From assembly GCF_002101815.1 (NCBI RefSeq), contig NZ_LQPM01000010.1, positions 1-64,000 on the forward strand: a stretch of DNA of 64,000 nucleotides, written 5' to 3'. The translations under genes and the position numbers were made by a program. The notes under the pieces were generated by a model. That model was not told where the DNA came from and ran no database searches. It saw only the letters and a list, made by a program, of their open reading frames with translations. This document shows, one piece after another, positions 1-9,440 of the stretch; the first letter of the stretch is position 1; every line of letters begins with the position of its first letter. Source of the DNA: Mycobacterium paraense. GTDB lineage: Bacteria > Actinomycetota > Actinomycetes > Mycobacteriales > Mycobacteriaceae.

Positions 1-50
1 CCGTCCCTCCCGCCCCGGCGCCGCCCGCCGAGCTCGTCGTCGTCGACGGG

Positions 51-2186
51 ATGCCCGAGGGGGTGCCGCCGGCGGCGCGGCGCCCCGAACCGCGGCTGCC
101 GGTGCCACCGAATTGGCCCTTCGGCGAGGAGTTTCCGCGCACCTGCGGCGTCGGCCGCCTGGCCGGGGGCGCCCTGTTCTGGACCGATTTCCTCTACGAC
201 GACCACGGCGCGACCGGCATCCCGGTCGGGGATCTGAAGATTCAGGCGCCCCCGCGCGGCACCTACGTCTACCCCGACGGGCCCGCCGCCGGGAATGGCG
301 CCGACATCTTCCGCGTCGCCGTCGGGCTCACCGAGACGCACACGTGGTGGCGCATCGACTGGAACACGCTGGTGGACGCCTCGGTGCCCATCGCGCTGTT
401 CACCTTTGACACCGACCCCGCCCGCACCGCCGCCGCGGACTGGCCGGCCGGGGCGGGCGTGCGCTCGGAGGGCATCGACCTGGCCCTGCTGGTGTCGGGG
501 CAGCGGGCCACGTTGATCGACCTGACCACCGGCGCCACCACACCGGTCGAGCACAGCGTCGACGCGCCGTCGCGGTCCTTTATGGCGCAGGTGCCGCGGT
601 CTGTGGTGGAGCCGACCGGAACCTGGACGGTCCGGCTCGCCGCCGGGCTGGCCAACGCGGCCGGCGACGGGTTCGCCGACGTGCCCGCCGAGCGCGGGGC
701 CCTGCCCGGCCAGCCCAACGTCTACAACGTCGCGTTTCGCACCAACGAGCAGGAGCCGCCGCACCTGAACTTCTGGTCGGATGCGGCCCAGGCCGCGGCC
801 CTCAGCCACGGCGACGTGTCCGCGTTCGCCGTGAAGGTGCCGTGGGCCCGGCTCGCCGCGCGCGACACCGAGCCCGAGCCGATCATCACCGGCCCGTCGA
901 CCCGCTGGTACGTCTCCTCGGTCGAGCTCGGGCAGGGCGTGGCAGGAGGGCTGGCCGCCTACGACATCCTGAGCACCAAGCCGCAGTTTCTCGGTCGCGT
1001 CCAGCCCTATTCCGTCTGCCTGCCGTCCAGCTACGCGCCGGGGCGCGCGCTGCCGCTGACGCTGTTGCTGCACTCGCTGTCGCTGGGCCAAAGCCAGTTC
1101 GCCGCGATCGACCCGCGCCTGTTGCACGAGGTCTGCGAGGGCCGCGATTCCGTCGTGGTCACCCCGTTGGCCCGGGGCCCGTCGAGCTGGTACTTCGACA
1201 CCGGGGAACTCGACGTGTGGGAGGTGTGGGCGCGGGTCGCCGAGCAGCTGGGCACCGACCCCAATCGCACTGTCATCGCCGGCTATTCGATGGGCGGGTA
1301 CGCGGCCTACAAGCTGGGGTTGAGCTACCCGCAGGTCTTCTCGCAGGCGGTGGTGCTGGCCGGGCCGCCGGCGTGCGGCGTGCGGCTACTGCCCGGCGTG
1401 GACATCCCGGCGGACCTCGACCTGGACTCGCCGTGCGCCCGCGAGGGTGACACCTGGAAGCTGCTGGTCAACGCCCGCTGGCTGCCGTACGTCATCGCGC
1501 ACGGGTTGGTCGATGAGCTGGTGCCGTTTCCGTCGGCCGCCGAACAGGTGCTCGAGCTGGACCGGCTGGGCTACCGGCACCGGTTCACCGCCTATCCGCT
1601 CGAGGATCACATCGCCTGGGTGCTGCAGGACAAGTTCGAGGATCCGATCGCGCACATGGAAACGGCTCTGCGCCAAGGCGATCCGGGACACATCACGTTC
1701 GCGTGGTATCCGCAATTGGTGCGCGCCGATCTGGGCATCGGGCCGCACCAGGTGTGGTGGCTCTCGGAGCTGACCGCCGATCCGTCGGTGACCGCGCGGC
1801 GCGGGGCCGTCGCCGAGGTCGACGCGCGGTCGTACGCGCGGCCCGATCCGACGCACACGATCCGGCACCATCGCGGCGTCGTTTGGAACCTCGACCCGTC
1901 GCCCGGCGTGTACAGCGAGCTGGACTGGCAAGTGGGACGGGCCGTCGCCCCGCTGCCGTATCTGACGCTGCGGCTCACCGGGGTCGCCAGCCTCACGGTG
2001 GACGTCGCGCGCGCCGGGCTGGCCGCGCTGGCGTCGTCCACGATCACGGTGGCCACCGATGTCGCGGCGCGAATCACGTTGGCCGGGCTGCCCGCCGGGG
2101 TCGAGGTGCAACTTGACGATCAGCCGGCCGGTGCGACCGTGGACGTGCCGGCCGGACGGCACCGGGTCACGCTGCGGGCTGAGTGA
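51..2186 (+). CDS. alpha/beta hydrolase (esterase/S9-like), possibly 5'-truncated
   Basis: Probable serine hydrolase of about 711 residues. An N-terminal beta-rich region of roughly 300 residues of unknown role precedes an alpha/beta-hydrolase domain. The nucleophile elbow GYSMGG lies at residues 411-416 (Ser413). Asp488 in HGLVDELVP and His520 in LEDHIAW complete a plausible catalytic triad. The C-terminal 150 residues look like another beta domain. The frame stays open upstream of the ATG at 51 to the edge of the window, so the true start may lie outside it. The fold resembles PHB-depolymerase/enterochelin-esterase-like and S9 hydrolases; substrate is unknown. It lies just upstream of the CpnT-like toxin gene on the same strand, with an 85-base gap, so cotranscription is possible but not shown. 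Confidence 0.75.
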   Translation: MPEGVPPAARRPEPRLPVPPNWPFGEEFPRTCGVGRLAGGALFWTDFLYDDHGATGIPVGDLKIQAPPRGTYVYPDGPAAGNGADIFRVAVGLTETHTWWRIDWNTLVDASVPIALFTFDTDPARTAAADWPAGAGVRSEGIDLALLVSGQRATLIDLTTGATTPVEHSVDAPSRSFMAQVPRSVVEPTGTWTVRLAAGLANAAGDGFADVPAERGALPGQPNVYNVAFRTNEQEPPHLNFWSDAAQAAALSHGDVSAFAVKVPWARLAARDTEPEPIITGPSTRWYVSSVELGQGVAGGLAAYDILSTKPQFLGRVQPYSVCLPSSYAPGRALPLTLLLHSLSLGQSQFAAIDPRLLHEVCEGRDSVVVTPLARGPSSWYFDTGELDVWEVWARVAEQLGTDPNRTVIAGYSMGGYAAYKLGLSYPQVFSQAVVLAGPPACGVRLLPGVDIPADLDLDSPCAREGDTWKLLVNARWLPYVIAHGLVDELVPFPSAAEQVLELDRLGYRHRFTAYPLEDHIAWVLQDKFEDPIAHMETALRQGDPGHITFAWYPQLVRADLGIGPHQVWWLSELTADPSVTARRGAVAEVDARSYARPDPTHTIRHHRGVVWNLDPSPGVYSELDWQVGRAVAPLPYLTLRLTGVASLTVDVARAGLAALASSTITVATDVAARITLAGLPAGVEVQLDDQPAGATVDVPAGRHRVTLRAE

Positions 2187-2271
2187 GTTGTGGGGCTAGC
2201 CCGGCCGGGCTAGCTTGGCGCGCTGGTGGGTGAATAGCGGCCCGCGACGGCGTCGGCGACAATTTCGCGCG

Positions 2272-4785
2272 ATGGTCCCGTTGGTCGTTGATCCTCAGGC
2301 GCTGTTCGCAGTGGGCAGCGTCGTCATTGCCGCCGGCGATGGCCTGGCCGCGAACCTGACGGTGCTGACGGCGGGGTTCGCGGCCCATACCGGCCTGGAT
2401 GCGGCCGGCGCGGTGTTCGGCCTGGCGTATCAGGACGCGGGCGAGAAGGTGCTGCAGGCGGCGGCGGCCGCCATCAACGCGTGCCGGCAAAGCGGGGCCC
2501 TGATACAGCAGGGTGCCGCCAACTATTCGCAGGCCGAAACGGCCTCCACGCTGGGCGGGGGCGCCGGCGCGCTGCAGGCGCCGCCCGCGCAGGACAAAGT
2601 CTCGGCGCCCGGGCCGCCAGGCACGTGGGGCCAGGGGCCGCCGCCGCCGCTGCTGTGGGCGGTGGTGCAGTCGTTCGTCGACGACGTCTGGCCCGACGGG
2701 GACGTGGCCGGTCTGCATGCGGCCGCGGCTCGATGGCGTGGCTTCGCCGGGGCCACGGGCGGGATGCGCAGTGCCCTGAACGCCGCCAAGGCGTTGCTGG
2801 ACGCGCATCAGATCCCCGAAGGCGAAAAGATCGATGACGCGTTAACGCAAATCGGCGACTGTCTGGGCAAAATCGGCGAGGCATCCGGGGCGGTGGGCCG
2901 CGCGCTCGATGATTTCGCCAACGAGGTGGACGGCGCCCAGCACCACATCCGGGATCTGCTGAACCGGCTGGGATCACTGACCGACCTCGGGCACGACGTG
3001 ATGTTGATCATCAAGGGCGACGCGCTCGATGAGATCAAGAAGATCGCCAAGGACATCAACGACGTGCTGCACGATCTAGGGCGGGAGGCCCGGGCCGCCG
3101 AGCAGGGCGTCAAGGCAGGGCTCGGGGTCGTCGACGGCTTGGTCGTCAAACTGGAAAAGTACGTGCGCGGCGAGCTCAAGCAGTTCTTGGGTGATGCGGT
3201 CGGCAACCAGGTCGCAACGGTTTTCGACGTTTTCGCCAACGCAAACGAGGGCGCCTTGAAGGGTGCCGTCGGGATGGCGCTCTCCATCGGCGATCTCGAC
3301 CCGCGGTGGTTCCTCCTCGATCCGCATGGCGCGGCCGCAACCTGGTCGGATATGGCGAAAGGGCTGTGGAAGGGGAGCCTGGTCAACGGCGTCGTCAACC
3401 CAAAGGAGTTCGTCGATGCGAACTGGCAGCAGCTCAAAGCCCTGCTGCACCTTGATGATTGGAGCACGGCGCGACCGGGGTTGGGTTTCGGCGAAAACGC
3501 TTTCGACGTCGCGATGTTCTTCATTCCTGGGGCCGGCGAAGCCGGCGCCGCGACGGAAGCCGGTGGCGCGGCCCTGCAGGGCGCCGAGGCCGCCGAGGCC
3601 GCCGGCGCGGCGGGACGCGCAGGTGCGGAGGCGGCCGGCGGCCTCGCGGGTGCCCGCGGCGCCTTGGCGGACATCGCCGGGGCCGGTGGCGATCTGACCA
3701 AGAACCTCGAAGGCGTTGCCGGGACGCTGCCGAAGATCGAGCCGCCGCCGGTTGGCGGCCGCCCGGTGGGTGTGCCGGTGCCCAAGCCGTTGGAGGCGCC
3801 CGTCGAGTCGGTACCGCGCCCGCCCGACGCGGCTCTGCCGCCGGGGCGCGCGGTGCACGAGCCGCCTGCATCGGCTGCGGGTGGTCCGCGTGATCCGATA
3901 CCGGCGACCGCTTCGCATCCGCCGCCCGTACCCGCAGCAGCGGCGGAACGTGTCCCGTCGGCGTCGCAATTGGTTGATCATTCGGCGGTTCGAGAGCCTT
4001 TAGCGCCGAGCGGAGCCCCCGCCGAACCTGCGCCCGCGGCTGGGCACGGATCGCAGCCCGCGCCGTCCTTCACCTCTGCGGCGCCGCATTCGCTGCCCGC
4101 GGCAGGTCACCCGCCCGAACTGCCCGCGCCCTCCGGCGGCTGGCACGGGCATGGCGACGGCGGCCCTCCCGGCGGAAGTCCACCGCACGGCAGGGGACCG
4201 CATGGTCCGGACGGCGGTCACCCGTCCAACTGGCCAGACCACGACCGAAAGCCGCACGGAATTGGTGACGGGCCGGCTGACCATGACGGACCTGCTGATC
4301 GGGGTAACCATTTGAGTCCCAGCGATGGACTGACTTCGGATGATCTCTCTGCCCTAACCCACTACACTGGATCTGGCTACATAGACCTGAACGACGCGTT
4401 AAGGGGCGATATCTTGGACGCGTCTCAACATGCCCGAGTTGAAGCGTTAAATAATGCGCTCTCCAAGCTTCCGCCCTATGAGGGAGCAGTGGTTCGCGGG
4501 TCAAATCTGCCACCCGAGGTGCTTGCTGAATATCGGCCAGGCGAATATGTCATCGAAAAAGGTTTTATGAGCACAACAACAAATCCGGCTGTGGCGCAGG
4601 CACCCGCATTCGCGGGCAACGTTGAGTTTAGAATTTTTTCTTGCACAGGCCGCGATATCTCGGCGCACTCGATGTTTCCCGCGGAGCAAGAGGTCTTGTT
4701 TCCGGCGCACACAAGATTCTTTGTGGTCGATAAAACAGTGGATCCGCTGACGGGTCGGACCATCATCGAAATGCTAGAAGAGTGA
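2272..4785 (+). CDS. CpnT-like ESX polymorphic toxin with C-terminal ADP-ribosyltransferase domain
   Basis: An 837-residue modular exported toxin. The N-terminal ~470 residues follow the channel half of M. tuberculosis CpnT: start MVPLVVDPQAL, then AGAVFGLAYQDAG, ANYSQAE, a WPDGD segment, a long helical region and DPHGAAATWSDMAKGLWKG. A Pro/His/Gly-rich linker covers about residues 490-690. The last ~135 residues are not the TNT NADase. They carry an R-S-E mono-ADP-ribosyltransferase signature: Arg742 (VVRGSNLPP), Ser767-Thr-Thr (GFMSTTTN) and Glu805-x-Glu807 (PAEQEVLFP). The E-x-E form usually means arginine as target. I chose the ATG at 2272 because it matches the CpnT start; the frame extends to a TTG at 2215. 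No WXG100 pair is next to it, unlike cpnT with esxE/esxF. The tip is visibly AT-richer than the rest, suggesting an exchanged toxin cassette. The domain calls come from motif recognition, not a search. Confidence 0.85.
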   Translation: MVPLVVDPQALFAVGSVVIAAGDGLAANLTVLTAGFAAHTGLDAAGAVFGLAYQDAGEKVLQAAAAAINACRQSGALIQQGAANYSQAETASTLGGGAGALQAPPAQDKVSAPGPPGTWGQGPPPPLLWAVVQSFVDDVWPDGDVAGLHAAAARWRGFAGATGGMRSALNAAKALLDAHQIPEGEKIDDALTQIGDCLGKIGEASGAVGRALDDFANEVDGAQHHIRDLLNRLGSLTDLGHDVMLIIKGDALDEIKKIAKDINDVLHDLGREARAAEQGVKAGLGVVDGLVVKLEKYVRGELKQFLGDAVGNQVATVFDVFANANEGALKGAVGMALSIGDLDPRWFLLDPHGAAATWSDMAKGLWKGSLVNGVVNPKEFVDANWQQLKALLHLDDWSTARPGLGFGENAFDVAMFFIPGAGEAGAATEAGGAALQGAEAAEAAGAAGRAGAEAAGGLAGARGALADIAGAGGDLTKNLEGVAGTLPKIEPPPVGGRPVGVPVPKPLEAPVESVPRPPDAALPPGRAVHEPPASAAGGPRDPIPATASHPPPVPAAAAERVPSASQLVDHSAVREPLAPSGAPAEPAPAAGHGSQPAPSFTSAAPHSLPAAGHPPELPAPSGGWHGHGDGGPPGGSPPHGRGPHGPDGGHPSNWPDHDRKPHGIGDGPADHDGPADRGNHLSPSDGLTSDDLSALTHYTGSGYIDLNDALRGDILDASQHARVEALNNALSKLPPYEGAVVRGSNLPPEVLAEYRPGEYVIEKGFMSTTTNPAVAQAPAFAGNVEFRIFSCTGRDISAHSMFPAEQEVLFPAHTRFFVVDKTVDPLTGRTIIEMLEE

Positions 4786-4813
4786 GTAGTTGTAGCTCAG
4801 GACGGAGTTAGAA

Positions 4814-5029
4814 GTGAGCAAGGAAATCGCGGGAAAGATCTTTTTGACAGCGGAGGAGGCAGGTGTTCCTCCACCGTCGGAAGAAAAGCTTGCGCGGGCA
4901 CGGAAGATGTTCGATGAGTTCCAGAAGAAAGTAGAGGCTGTCCCCGAGGAAGACCGACCAACAGAAGTGTCACGAAAATTCTGGGATGACATTTCAGGCA
5001 CTGAGTACGACCCTCGGCGCGAAAAGTAA
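4814..5029 (+). CDS. small acidic protein, candidate immunity protein to the ADP-ribosyltransferase
   Basis: A 71-residue, highly charged, soluble protein rich in Glu, Lys and Asp, with no signal peptide or membrane segment. It begins at a GTG preceded by a purine-rich GGACGGAG. It sits 28 bases after the toxin stop codon on the same strand. M. tuberculosis places ift, the immunity gene for the CpnT toxin, in the corresponding position after cpnT. Base composition matches the AT-richer toxin tip rather than the surrounding genes. I do not recognise the family. The immunity role is inferred from position, size and composition only; it could also be an unrelated small conserved protein. Confidence 0.65.
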   Translation: MSKEIAGKIFLTAEEAGVPPPSEEKLARARKMFDEFQKKVEAVPEEDRPTEVSRKFWDDISGTEYDPRREK

Positions 5030-5050
5030 CCGTTGACCTTCTGGCCGAAG

Positions 5051-5461
5051 CTATTCGCCCCGGTCCAACAGATCCGACGAACCGAGCACCCGCTCGACCT
5101 GCACCTCGATGACCACCCGCCGCGGGTTCGGGCGCGGCGTCCGGTAGCGCTGGGCATAGCGCAACTCCGCGTCACGCACGGCGTCGGCGTCGCTGTTCAC
5201 CTTGGACCGGCCCTCCAGCGACAGCCACCGGGCCCCGTCGACCTGGCTGAGCACCGCCACCCCGGCGCGGTCGGCGTTGACGGCCTTCTGCGAGCCGCCG
5301 GTGGTGATCACCCGCGCGATGTGGGTCTTGGGATCGAAGGTGAAACCCACCGCCACCACATGCGGGGAATTGTCCGCCCGCAGCGTGGTCAGCATGGCCA
5401 GGTGACGTTCCGACAGAAAGGCCAGCGCGTCGTCGGTCAGCCGCGTAGTGGTATTCGCCAT
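5051..5461 (-). CDS. PPOX-class F420-dependent biliverdin reductase-like protein (Rv2074-like)
   Basis: A 136-residue split-barrel flavin/deazaflavin-binding protein of the pyridoxamine-5'-phosphate-oxidase-like family. From memory, its sequence is close to M. tuberculosis Rv2074 along its length, for example [34 protein letters not shown] and [19 protein letters not shown]. Rv2074 is reported to reduce biliverdin using F420H2. I chose the ATG at 5461 because it gives [15 protein letters not shown], matching the homologue. The gene diverges from the SDR gene at 5497, leaving only about 35 bases for both promoters. Confidence 0.9.
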   Translation of the reverse strand: MANTTTRLTDDALAFLSERHLAMLTTLRADNSPHVVAVGFTFDPKTHIARVITTGGSQKAVNADRAGVAVLSQVDGARWLSLEGRSKVNSDADAVRDAELRYAQRYRTPRPNPRRVVIEVQVERVLGSSDLLDRGE

Positions 5462-5496
5462 CACCGCCCACGCTAGCGCAGGTGATAATCGCAGCC

Positions 5497-6246
5497 GTGG
5501 ACGACACGGGCGCGGCTCCGGTACTAATCCTGGGCGGCCGCAGCGAAATCGGCGTCGAGCTCGCACGCCGGCTGGCTCCCGGGGCGACGGTGGTGCTGGC
5601 CGCGCGCCGAGCCGACCAGCTCGACGACGAGGTCGCCGCCGTCAAGGCCGCCGGGGCCGCGGCGGTGCACACCAGGGAATTCGACGCCGACGACCTCGAC
5701 TCGCACGGCCCGCTGGTCGCCTCGATCGTCGCCGAACACGGACCGATCGGCACCGCGGTGCTGGCCTTCGGCATCCTCGGCGACCAGTCCCGCGCCGAGA
5801 CTGACGCCGCGCACGCGGTGTCCATCGTGCGCACCGACTACGTCGACCAAGTCAGCATGCTCACCCACCTGGCCGCCGCCATGCGCGCCGCCGGGCGCGG
5901 CTCGCTGGTCGTGTTCTCTTCGGTCGCCGGGGTCCGGGTGCGCCGCGCCAATTACGTTTATGGCTCGGCGAAGGCCGGCCTGGACGGCTTCGCCAGCGGG
6001 CTGGCCGACGCGCTGCACGGCACCGGCGTCCACTTGCTCATCGCGCGACCGGGATTCGTCGTCGGTCGCATGACCGAGGGCATGAGGCCCGCGCCGCTGG
6101 CCAGTACCCCGGAGCAAGTGGCGGCGGCGACCGCGCGCGCGCTGAACAAGGGCCGGCGCACCGTGTGGATTCCGTGGTCGCTGCGGCCGATGTTCTTCGC
6201 CATGCGGCTGCTGCCGCAGTTCATCTGGCGCAGGATGCCACGATGA
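5497..6246 (+). CDS. short-chain dehydrogenase/reductase (Rv2073c-like)
   Basis: A 249-residue SDR. It has an N-terminal Rossmann segment with a glycine-rich turn ([17 protein letters not shown]), the catalytic Ser region [13 protein letters not shown] and Tyr-x-x-x-Lys (YVYGSAKAG). The C-terminus is basic. I chose the GTG at 5497 (VDDTGAAPV) because it gives the 249-residue length I recall for Rv2073c; a GTG at 5482 would add five residues. The stop overlaps the cobL start (ATGA), so it is probably translationally coupled to the cobalamin genes. Substrate unknown; DprE2-like reductases share this fold but no specific role can be assigned. Confidence 0.85.
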   Translation: MDDTGAAPVLILGGRSEIGVELARRLAPGATVVLAARRADQLDDEVAAVKAAGAAAVHTREFDADDLDSHGPLVASIVAEHGPIGTAVLAFGILGDQSRAETDAAHAVSIVRTDYVDQVSMLTHLAAAMRAAGRGSLVVFSSVAGVRVRRANYVYGSAKAGLDGFASGLADALHGTGVHLLIARPGFVVGRMTEGMRPAPLASTPEQVAAATARALNKGRRTVWIPWSLRPMFFAMRLLPQFIWRRMPR

Positions 6247-7415
6247 TCGTCGTGGTCGGCATCGGCGCCGACGGCATGGCGGGACTAGCGGAAACATCGC
6301 GCGACGAATTACGCAGAGCCACAGTGATTTACGGGTCCAGGCGCCAGCTTGACCTGCTCGACGATACGCTGCCCGCGCCCCGCCATGAGTGGCCGTCACC
6401 GATGCTGCCCGCGCTGCAAAGCTTGCCCGTCGACTCCGGAGCAGACATCCATGTGGTGGCCAGCGGCGACCCGCTCCTGCACGGCATCGGCGGCACGCTG
6501 ATCCGGCTCCACGGCGCCCACAACGTCAGGGTGCTGCCGCACGTGTCCTCGGTGACGCTGGCGTGTGCGCGGATGGGGTGGAACGCCCACGACACCGAGG
6601 TGATCAGCCTGGTCACCGCGCGACCGCACGCCGCGGTGCGCCGCGGCGGCCAAGCGATCGTGCTGTCGAAAACCGCTTCCACGCCCAGGGAACTGGCCGC
6701 GCTGCTCACCGCACACGGCCGCGGGGACTCCGAGTTCTGCGTGCTCGAAAACCTCGGCGGCCCAACCGAACTCCGCCGCGACGGCACCGCGCGCCAGTGG
6801 GCCGACGACGCCGAACGGGAGGTCGGCGACCTCAACCTCATCGCCGTCCGCTACCTGCCCGACGAACGCATGTCGTCCTATCCCGACGACGCGTTCGCCC
6901 ACGACGGGCAGATCACCAAACACGGGATGCGGGCGGTGACCCTGGCCGCGCTGGCGCCGCGACCGGGGGAGCGGCTCTGGGACGTCGGCGCGGGGTCGGG
7001 CAGCATCAGCGTCGAATGGTGCCTGAGCTGGCGGGGTTGCGACGCGGTGGCGTTCGAGCGCGACGAGGCGCGCCGCCTCAACATCGAATCCAACGCCGCG
7101 GCTTTCGGCGTCGCCATCGACGTGCGCGGCGCAGCGCCGGAGGCGTTCGACGGCGCCGAGGCGCCCTCGGCGATCTTCATCGGCGGCGGCCTGACCCAGC
7201 CTGGCCTCCTCGACGCCTGCCTCGACCACTTGGCCCCAGGGGGACGACTGGTAGTCAACGCCGTCACCGCTGAATCGGAATCGCTTCTCACACAGTCCTA
7301 TTCGCGGCTCGGCGGTGAGTTGCGGCGTCTTCAGCACTACCACGGCGAGCCGCTGGGCGGCTTCACCGGGTGGCGCCCGCAGATGCCGGTCACCCAGTGG
7401 GCGGTGACGAAATGA
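6243..7415 (+). CDS. cobL: precorrin-6Y C5,15-methyltransferase (decarboxylating)
   Basis: CobL methylates precorrin-6Y at C5 and C15 using S-adenosylmethionine and decarboxylates the acetate side chain at C12, giving precorrin-8X in cobalamin synthesis. The 390 residues form two methyltransferase halves: a CbiE-like N-terminal half starting VVVGIGADGM with the VASGDPLLHGIG loop, and a CbiT-like C-terminal half with the SAM motif LWDVGAGSGSISVEW. The ATG overlaps the preceding stop and the TGA overlaps the cobM start (both ATGA), so the genes form one coupled operon with cobM and cobK. Confidence 0.95.
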   Translation: MIVVVGIGADGMAGLAETSRDELRRATVIYGSRRQLDLLDDTLPAPRHEWPSPMLPALQSLPVDSGADIHVVASGDPLLHGIGGTLIRLHGAHNVRVLPHVSSVTLACARMGWNAHDTEVISLVTARPHAAVRRGGQAIVLSKTASTPRELAALLTAHGRGDSEFCVLENLGGPTELRRDGTARQWADDAEREVGDLNLIAVRYLPDERMSSYPDDAFAHDGQITKHGMRAVTLAALAPRPGERLWDVGAGSGSISVEWCLSWRGCDAVAFERDEARRLNIESNAAAFGVAIDVRGAAPEAFDGAEAPSAIFIGGGLTQPGLLDACLDHLAPGGRLVVNAVTAESESLLTQSYSRLGGELRRLQHYHGEPLGGFTGWRPQMPVTQWAVTK

Positions 7416-8164
7416 CGGTCTATTTCATCGGCGCGGGCCCCGGCGCGGCCGACCTCATCACGGTCCGCGGGCAACGGCTGCTGCAAACCTGTGCAACCTG
7501 CCTCTACGCCGGTTCGATCATGCCCGACGACCTGCTGGCCCTGTGCCCGCCCGACGCGAAAGTCGTTGACACCGGCCCGTTGACGCTCGAGCAGATCGTC
7601 ACGGAAATCGCCGACGCGCACGCCGCCGGCCACGACGTGGCGCGGCTGCACTCGGGCGACCCGTCGCTGTACAGCGCGCTGGCCGAGCAGTGCCGCCGGC
7701 TCGGCGCGCTGGGCATCGACTACGAAATCGTGCCCGGTGTACCGGCTTTCGCCGCCGCGGCCGCCGCGTTGAAACGCGAGCTCACCGTCCCCGGGGTGGC
7801 CCAGACGGTCACACTGACAAGGGTGGCCACCGTGTCGACGCCCATGCCGTCGGGCGAAGAGCTGGCCACCCTGGCCCTGTCCGGGGCCACCCTGGTGCTG
7901 CACCTGGCCGCCGCCCAGATCGATGCAATCGTCCCGCAGTTGCTCAACAGCTATCGCGCCGAAACACCCGTTGCCGTGGTGGCTTTCGCGAGCTGGCCAC
8001 AGCAGACCGTGCTGCGCGGCACCCTGGCCGACATCGCCGCCCAGATGCACGACGCCAACATCACCAAGACCGCGGTGATCATCGTCGGCGACGTCCTGGC
8101 GGCCGAGGGATTCACCGACAGCTACCTGTATTCGGCCGGGCGGACCCGGGGGAGCCGGCACTGA
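7412..8164 (+). CDS. cobM: precorrin-4 C11-methyltransferase
   Basis: CobM transfers a methyl group from S-adenosylmethionine to C11 of precorrin-4 to give precorrin-5. The 250-residue protein has the tetrapyrrole methylase signature: start VYFIGAGPGAADLITVRG, the LHSGDPSLYSALAEQ loop near residues 75-90, VPGVPAFAAAAA, and the late AVIIVGDVLA strand. Length matches the family. It overlaps cobL by four bases and shares a single base with cobK (TGATG), so translation is coupled. Confidence 0.95.
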   Translation: MTVYFIGAGPGAADLITVRGQRLLQTCATCLYAGSIMPDDLLALCPPDAKVVDTGPLTLEQIVTEIADAHAAGHDVARLHSGDPSLYSALAEQCRRLGALGIDYEIVPGVPAFAAAAAALKRELTVPGVAQTVTLTRVATVSTPMPSGEELATLALSGATLVLHLAAAQIDAIVPQLLNSYRAETPVAVVAFASWPQQTVLRGTLADIAAQMHDANITKTAVIIVGDVLAAEGFTDSYLYSAGRTRGSRH

Positions 8165-8889
8165 TGCGGGTGCTGTTGCTCGGCGGCACCTCGGAGGCCC
8201 GCGCCCTGGCGAAAAACCTGCACCCGCAAGTCGACATCGTCAGCTCGCTGGCCGGTCGCGTCCCCGACCCCGCGCTGCCGGTCGGCCCGGTGCGCGTCGG
8301 CGGCTTCGGTGGCGTCGACGGACTGACGCGCTGGCTGCAAGACGAACGCATCGACGCCGTCGTCGACGCCACCCATCCGTTCGCGGCGACGATGACCGCC
8401 CACGCCGCCGAAGCGTGCAGCGAACTTCACATCCCGCACCTGGTGCTGGCGCGCCCGGCCTGGGCGCCCGGCGACGCGATCGTCGTCGCATCGGACGTGG
8501 AAGCAGCGGAAACGGTTGCCGCACAAGCGTACTCACGGGTCTTCCTCACCACCGGGCGCTCGGGGGTCCATGCCTTCACCGGCAGCGACGCGTGGTTTCT
8601 GATCCGCGCGGTCACCGCGCCGGACCTCGCCGCACTCCCGCGCCGCAACCAGGTGCTGCTGTCGCGCGGCCCCTATCACTACGACGGCGAGCTGGCGCTG
8701 CTGCGCGAGCACCGCATCGACGCGCTGGTCACCAAGAACAGCGGCGGCGCGATGACCCGGGCCAAGCTGGATGCCGCCGCCGCGCTGGACATTCCGGTGG
8801 TGATGGTGGCCAGGCCGCCGCTTCCGGCAGGGGTCGCGGCGGTGGGCACGGTCGACGAGGCCGCGGATTGGGTTGCGCGACTGGGCTAA
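8164..8889 (+). CDS. cobK: precorrin-6A reductase (cobalt-precorrin-6A reductase type)
   Basis: CobK reduces the precorrin-6A macrocycle to precorrin-6Y with NADPH. The 241-residue protein starts with [19 protein letters not shown], the typical CbiJ/CobK dinucleotide-binding N-terminus. It also shows [19 protein letters not shown] and [18 protein letters not shown], which are characteristic of the family. It is the last gene of the cobL-cobM-cobK operon and ends four bases inside the convergent sigC stop region (overlap 8886-8889). Confidence 0.95.
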   Translation: MRVLLLGGTSEARALAKNLHPQVDIVSSLAGRVPDPALPVGPVRVGGFGGVDGLTRWLQDERIDAVVDATHPFAATMTAHAAEACSELHIPHLVLARPAWAPGDAIVVASDVEAAETVAAQAYSRVFLTTGRSGVHAFTGSDAWFLIRAVTAPDLAALPRRNQVLLSRGPYHYDGELALLREHRIDALVTKNSGGAMTRAKLDAAAALDIPVVMVARPPLPAGVAAVGTVDEAADWVARLG

Positions 8890-9440
8890 CCGGTCAGGTC
8901 TTCGCGCTCCATGTCGGCCAGCAGCGCATCGCGGGCGCGGGCGACGCGAGAGCGGATGGTGCCCACCGGGCAGCCGCAGACCGCGGCGGCGTCGGCGTAC
9001 GGCAGCCCGAGCAGCTGGGTGAGCAGCAGCGCTTCGCGCTGCTCGGTGGTGAGGTTGGCGATCAACGCGGTCACCTCGACCAGATCCTCGAACCCGCGGG
9101 CGTGGCGGTCGCCGGTGAGGAAGTGATCGGGATCGGCGCCGGCGGCGGTGCGCGGCCGCGACTGGGCGTGCCGGATATGGTCGGCCACCACCCGGCGCGC
9201 GATGGCCAGCAACCACGTTCGCGCGCTGGACCGTCCGGAGAACCGCTCGATCGCGCCGATCGCCCGCAGGAAGGTTTCCTGGGTCAGGTCGTCGGCGCTT
9301 CCCGCGTCGGACAGATAGGTGACGAACCGCCACACGTCCTGCTGGGTCGCTTTGATGAAGGCCTCGAGCGCCCGCTCGTTGCCGCGCGCCGCGGCCAACG
9401 CGAGTTCGGTAACGGCCTCGTCGTCGCTTGACGCGGTCAT
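8886..9440 (-). CDS. sigC: ECF RNA polymerase sigma factor SigC
   Basis: An extracytoplasmic-function sigma factor of 184 residues from the ATG at 9440. Region 2 includes [26 protein letters not shown] and region 4 includes [41 protein letters not shown] in pieces. It is convergent with cobK, the same arrangement I recall for Rv2069/Rv2070c. GAAGGTGG lies upstream of the ATG as a possible ribosome site, and a perfect inverted repeat lies at 9473-9495. The reading frame runs upstream without a stop into a zinc-finger membrane protein (see the 8886-10259 entry), so SigC may be made as the separate 184-residue protein or as part of a fusion. Confidence 0.9.
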   Translation of the reverse strand: MTASSDDEAVTELALAAARGNERALEAFIKATQQDVWRFVTYLSDAGSADDLTQETFLRAIGAIERFSGRSSARTWLLAIARRVVADHIRHAQSRPRTAAGADPDHFLTGDRHARGFEDLVEVTALIANLTTEQREALLLTQLLGLPYADAAAVCGCPVGTIRSRVARARDALLADMEREDLTG

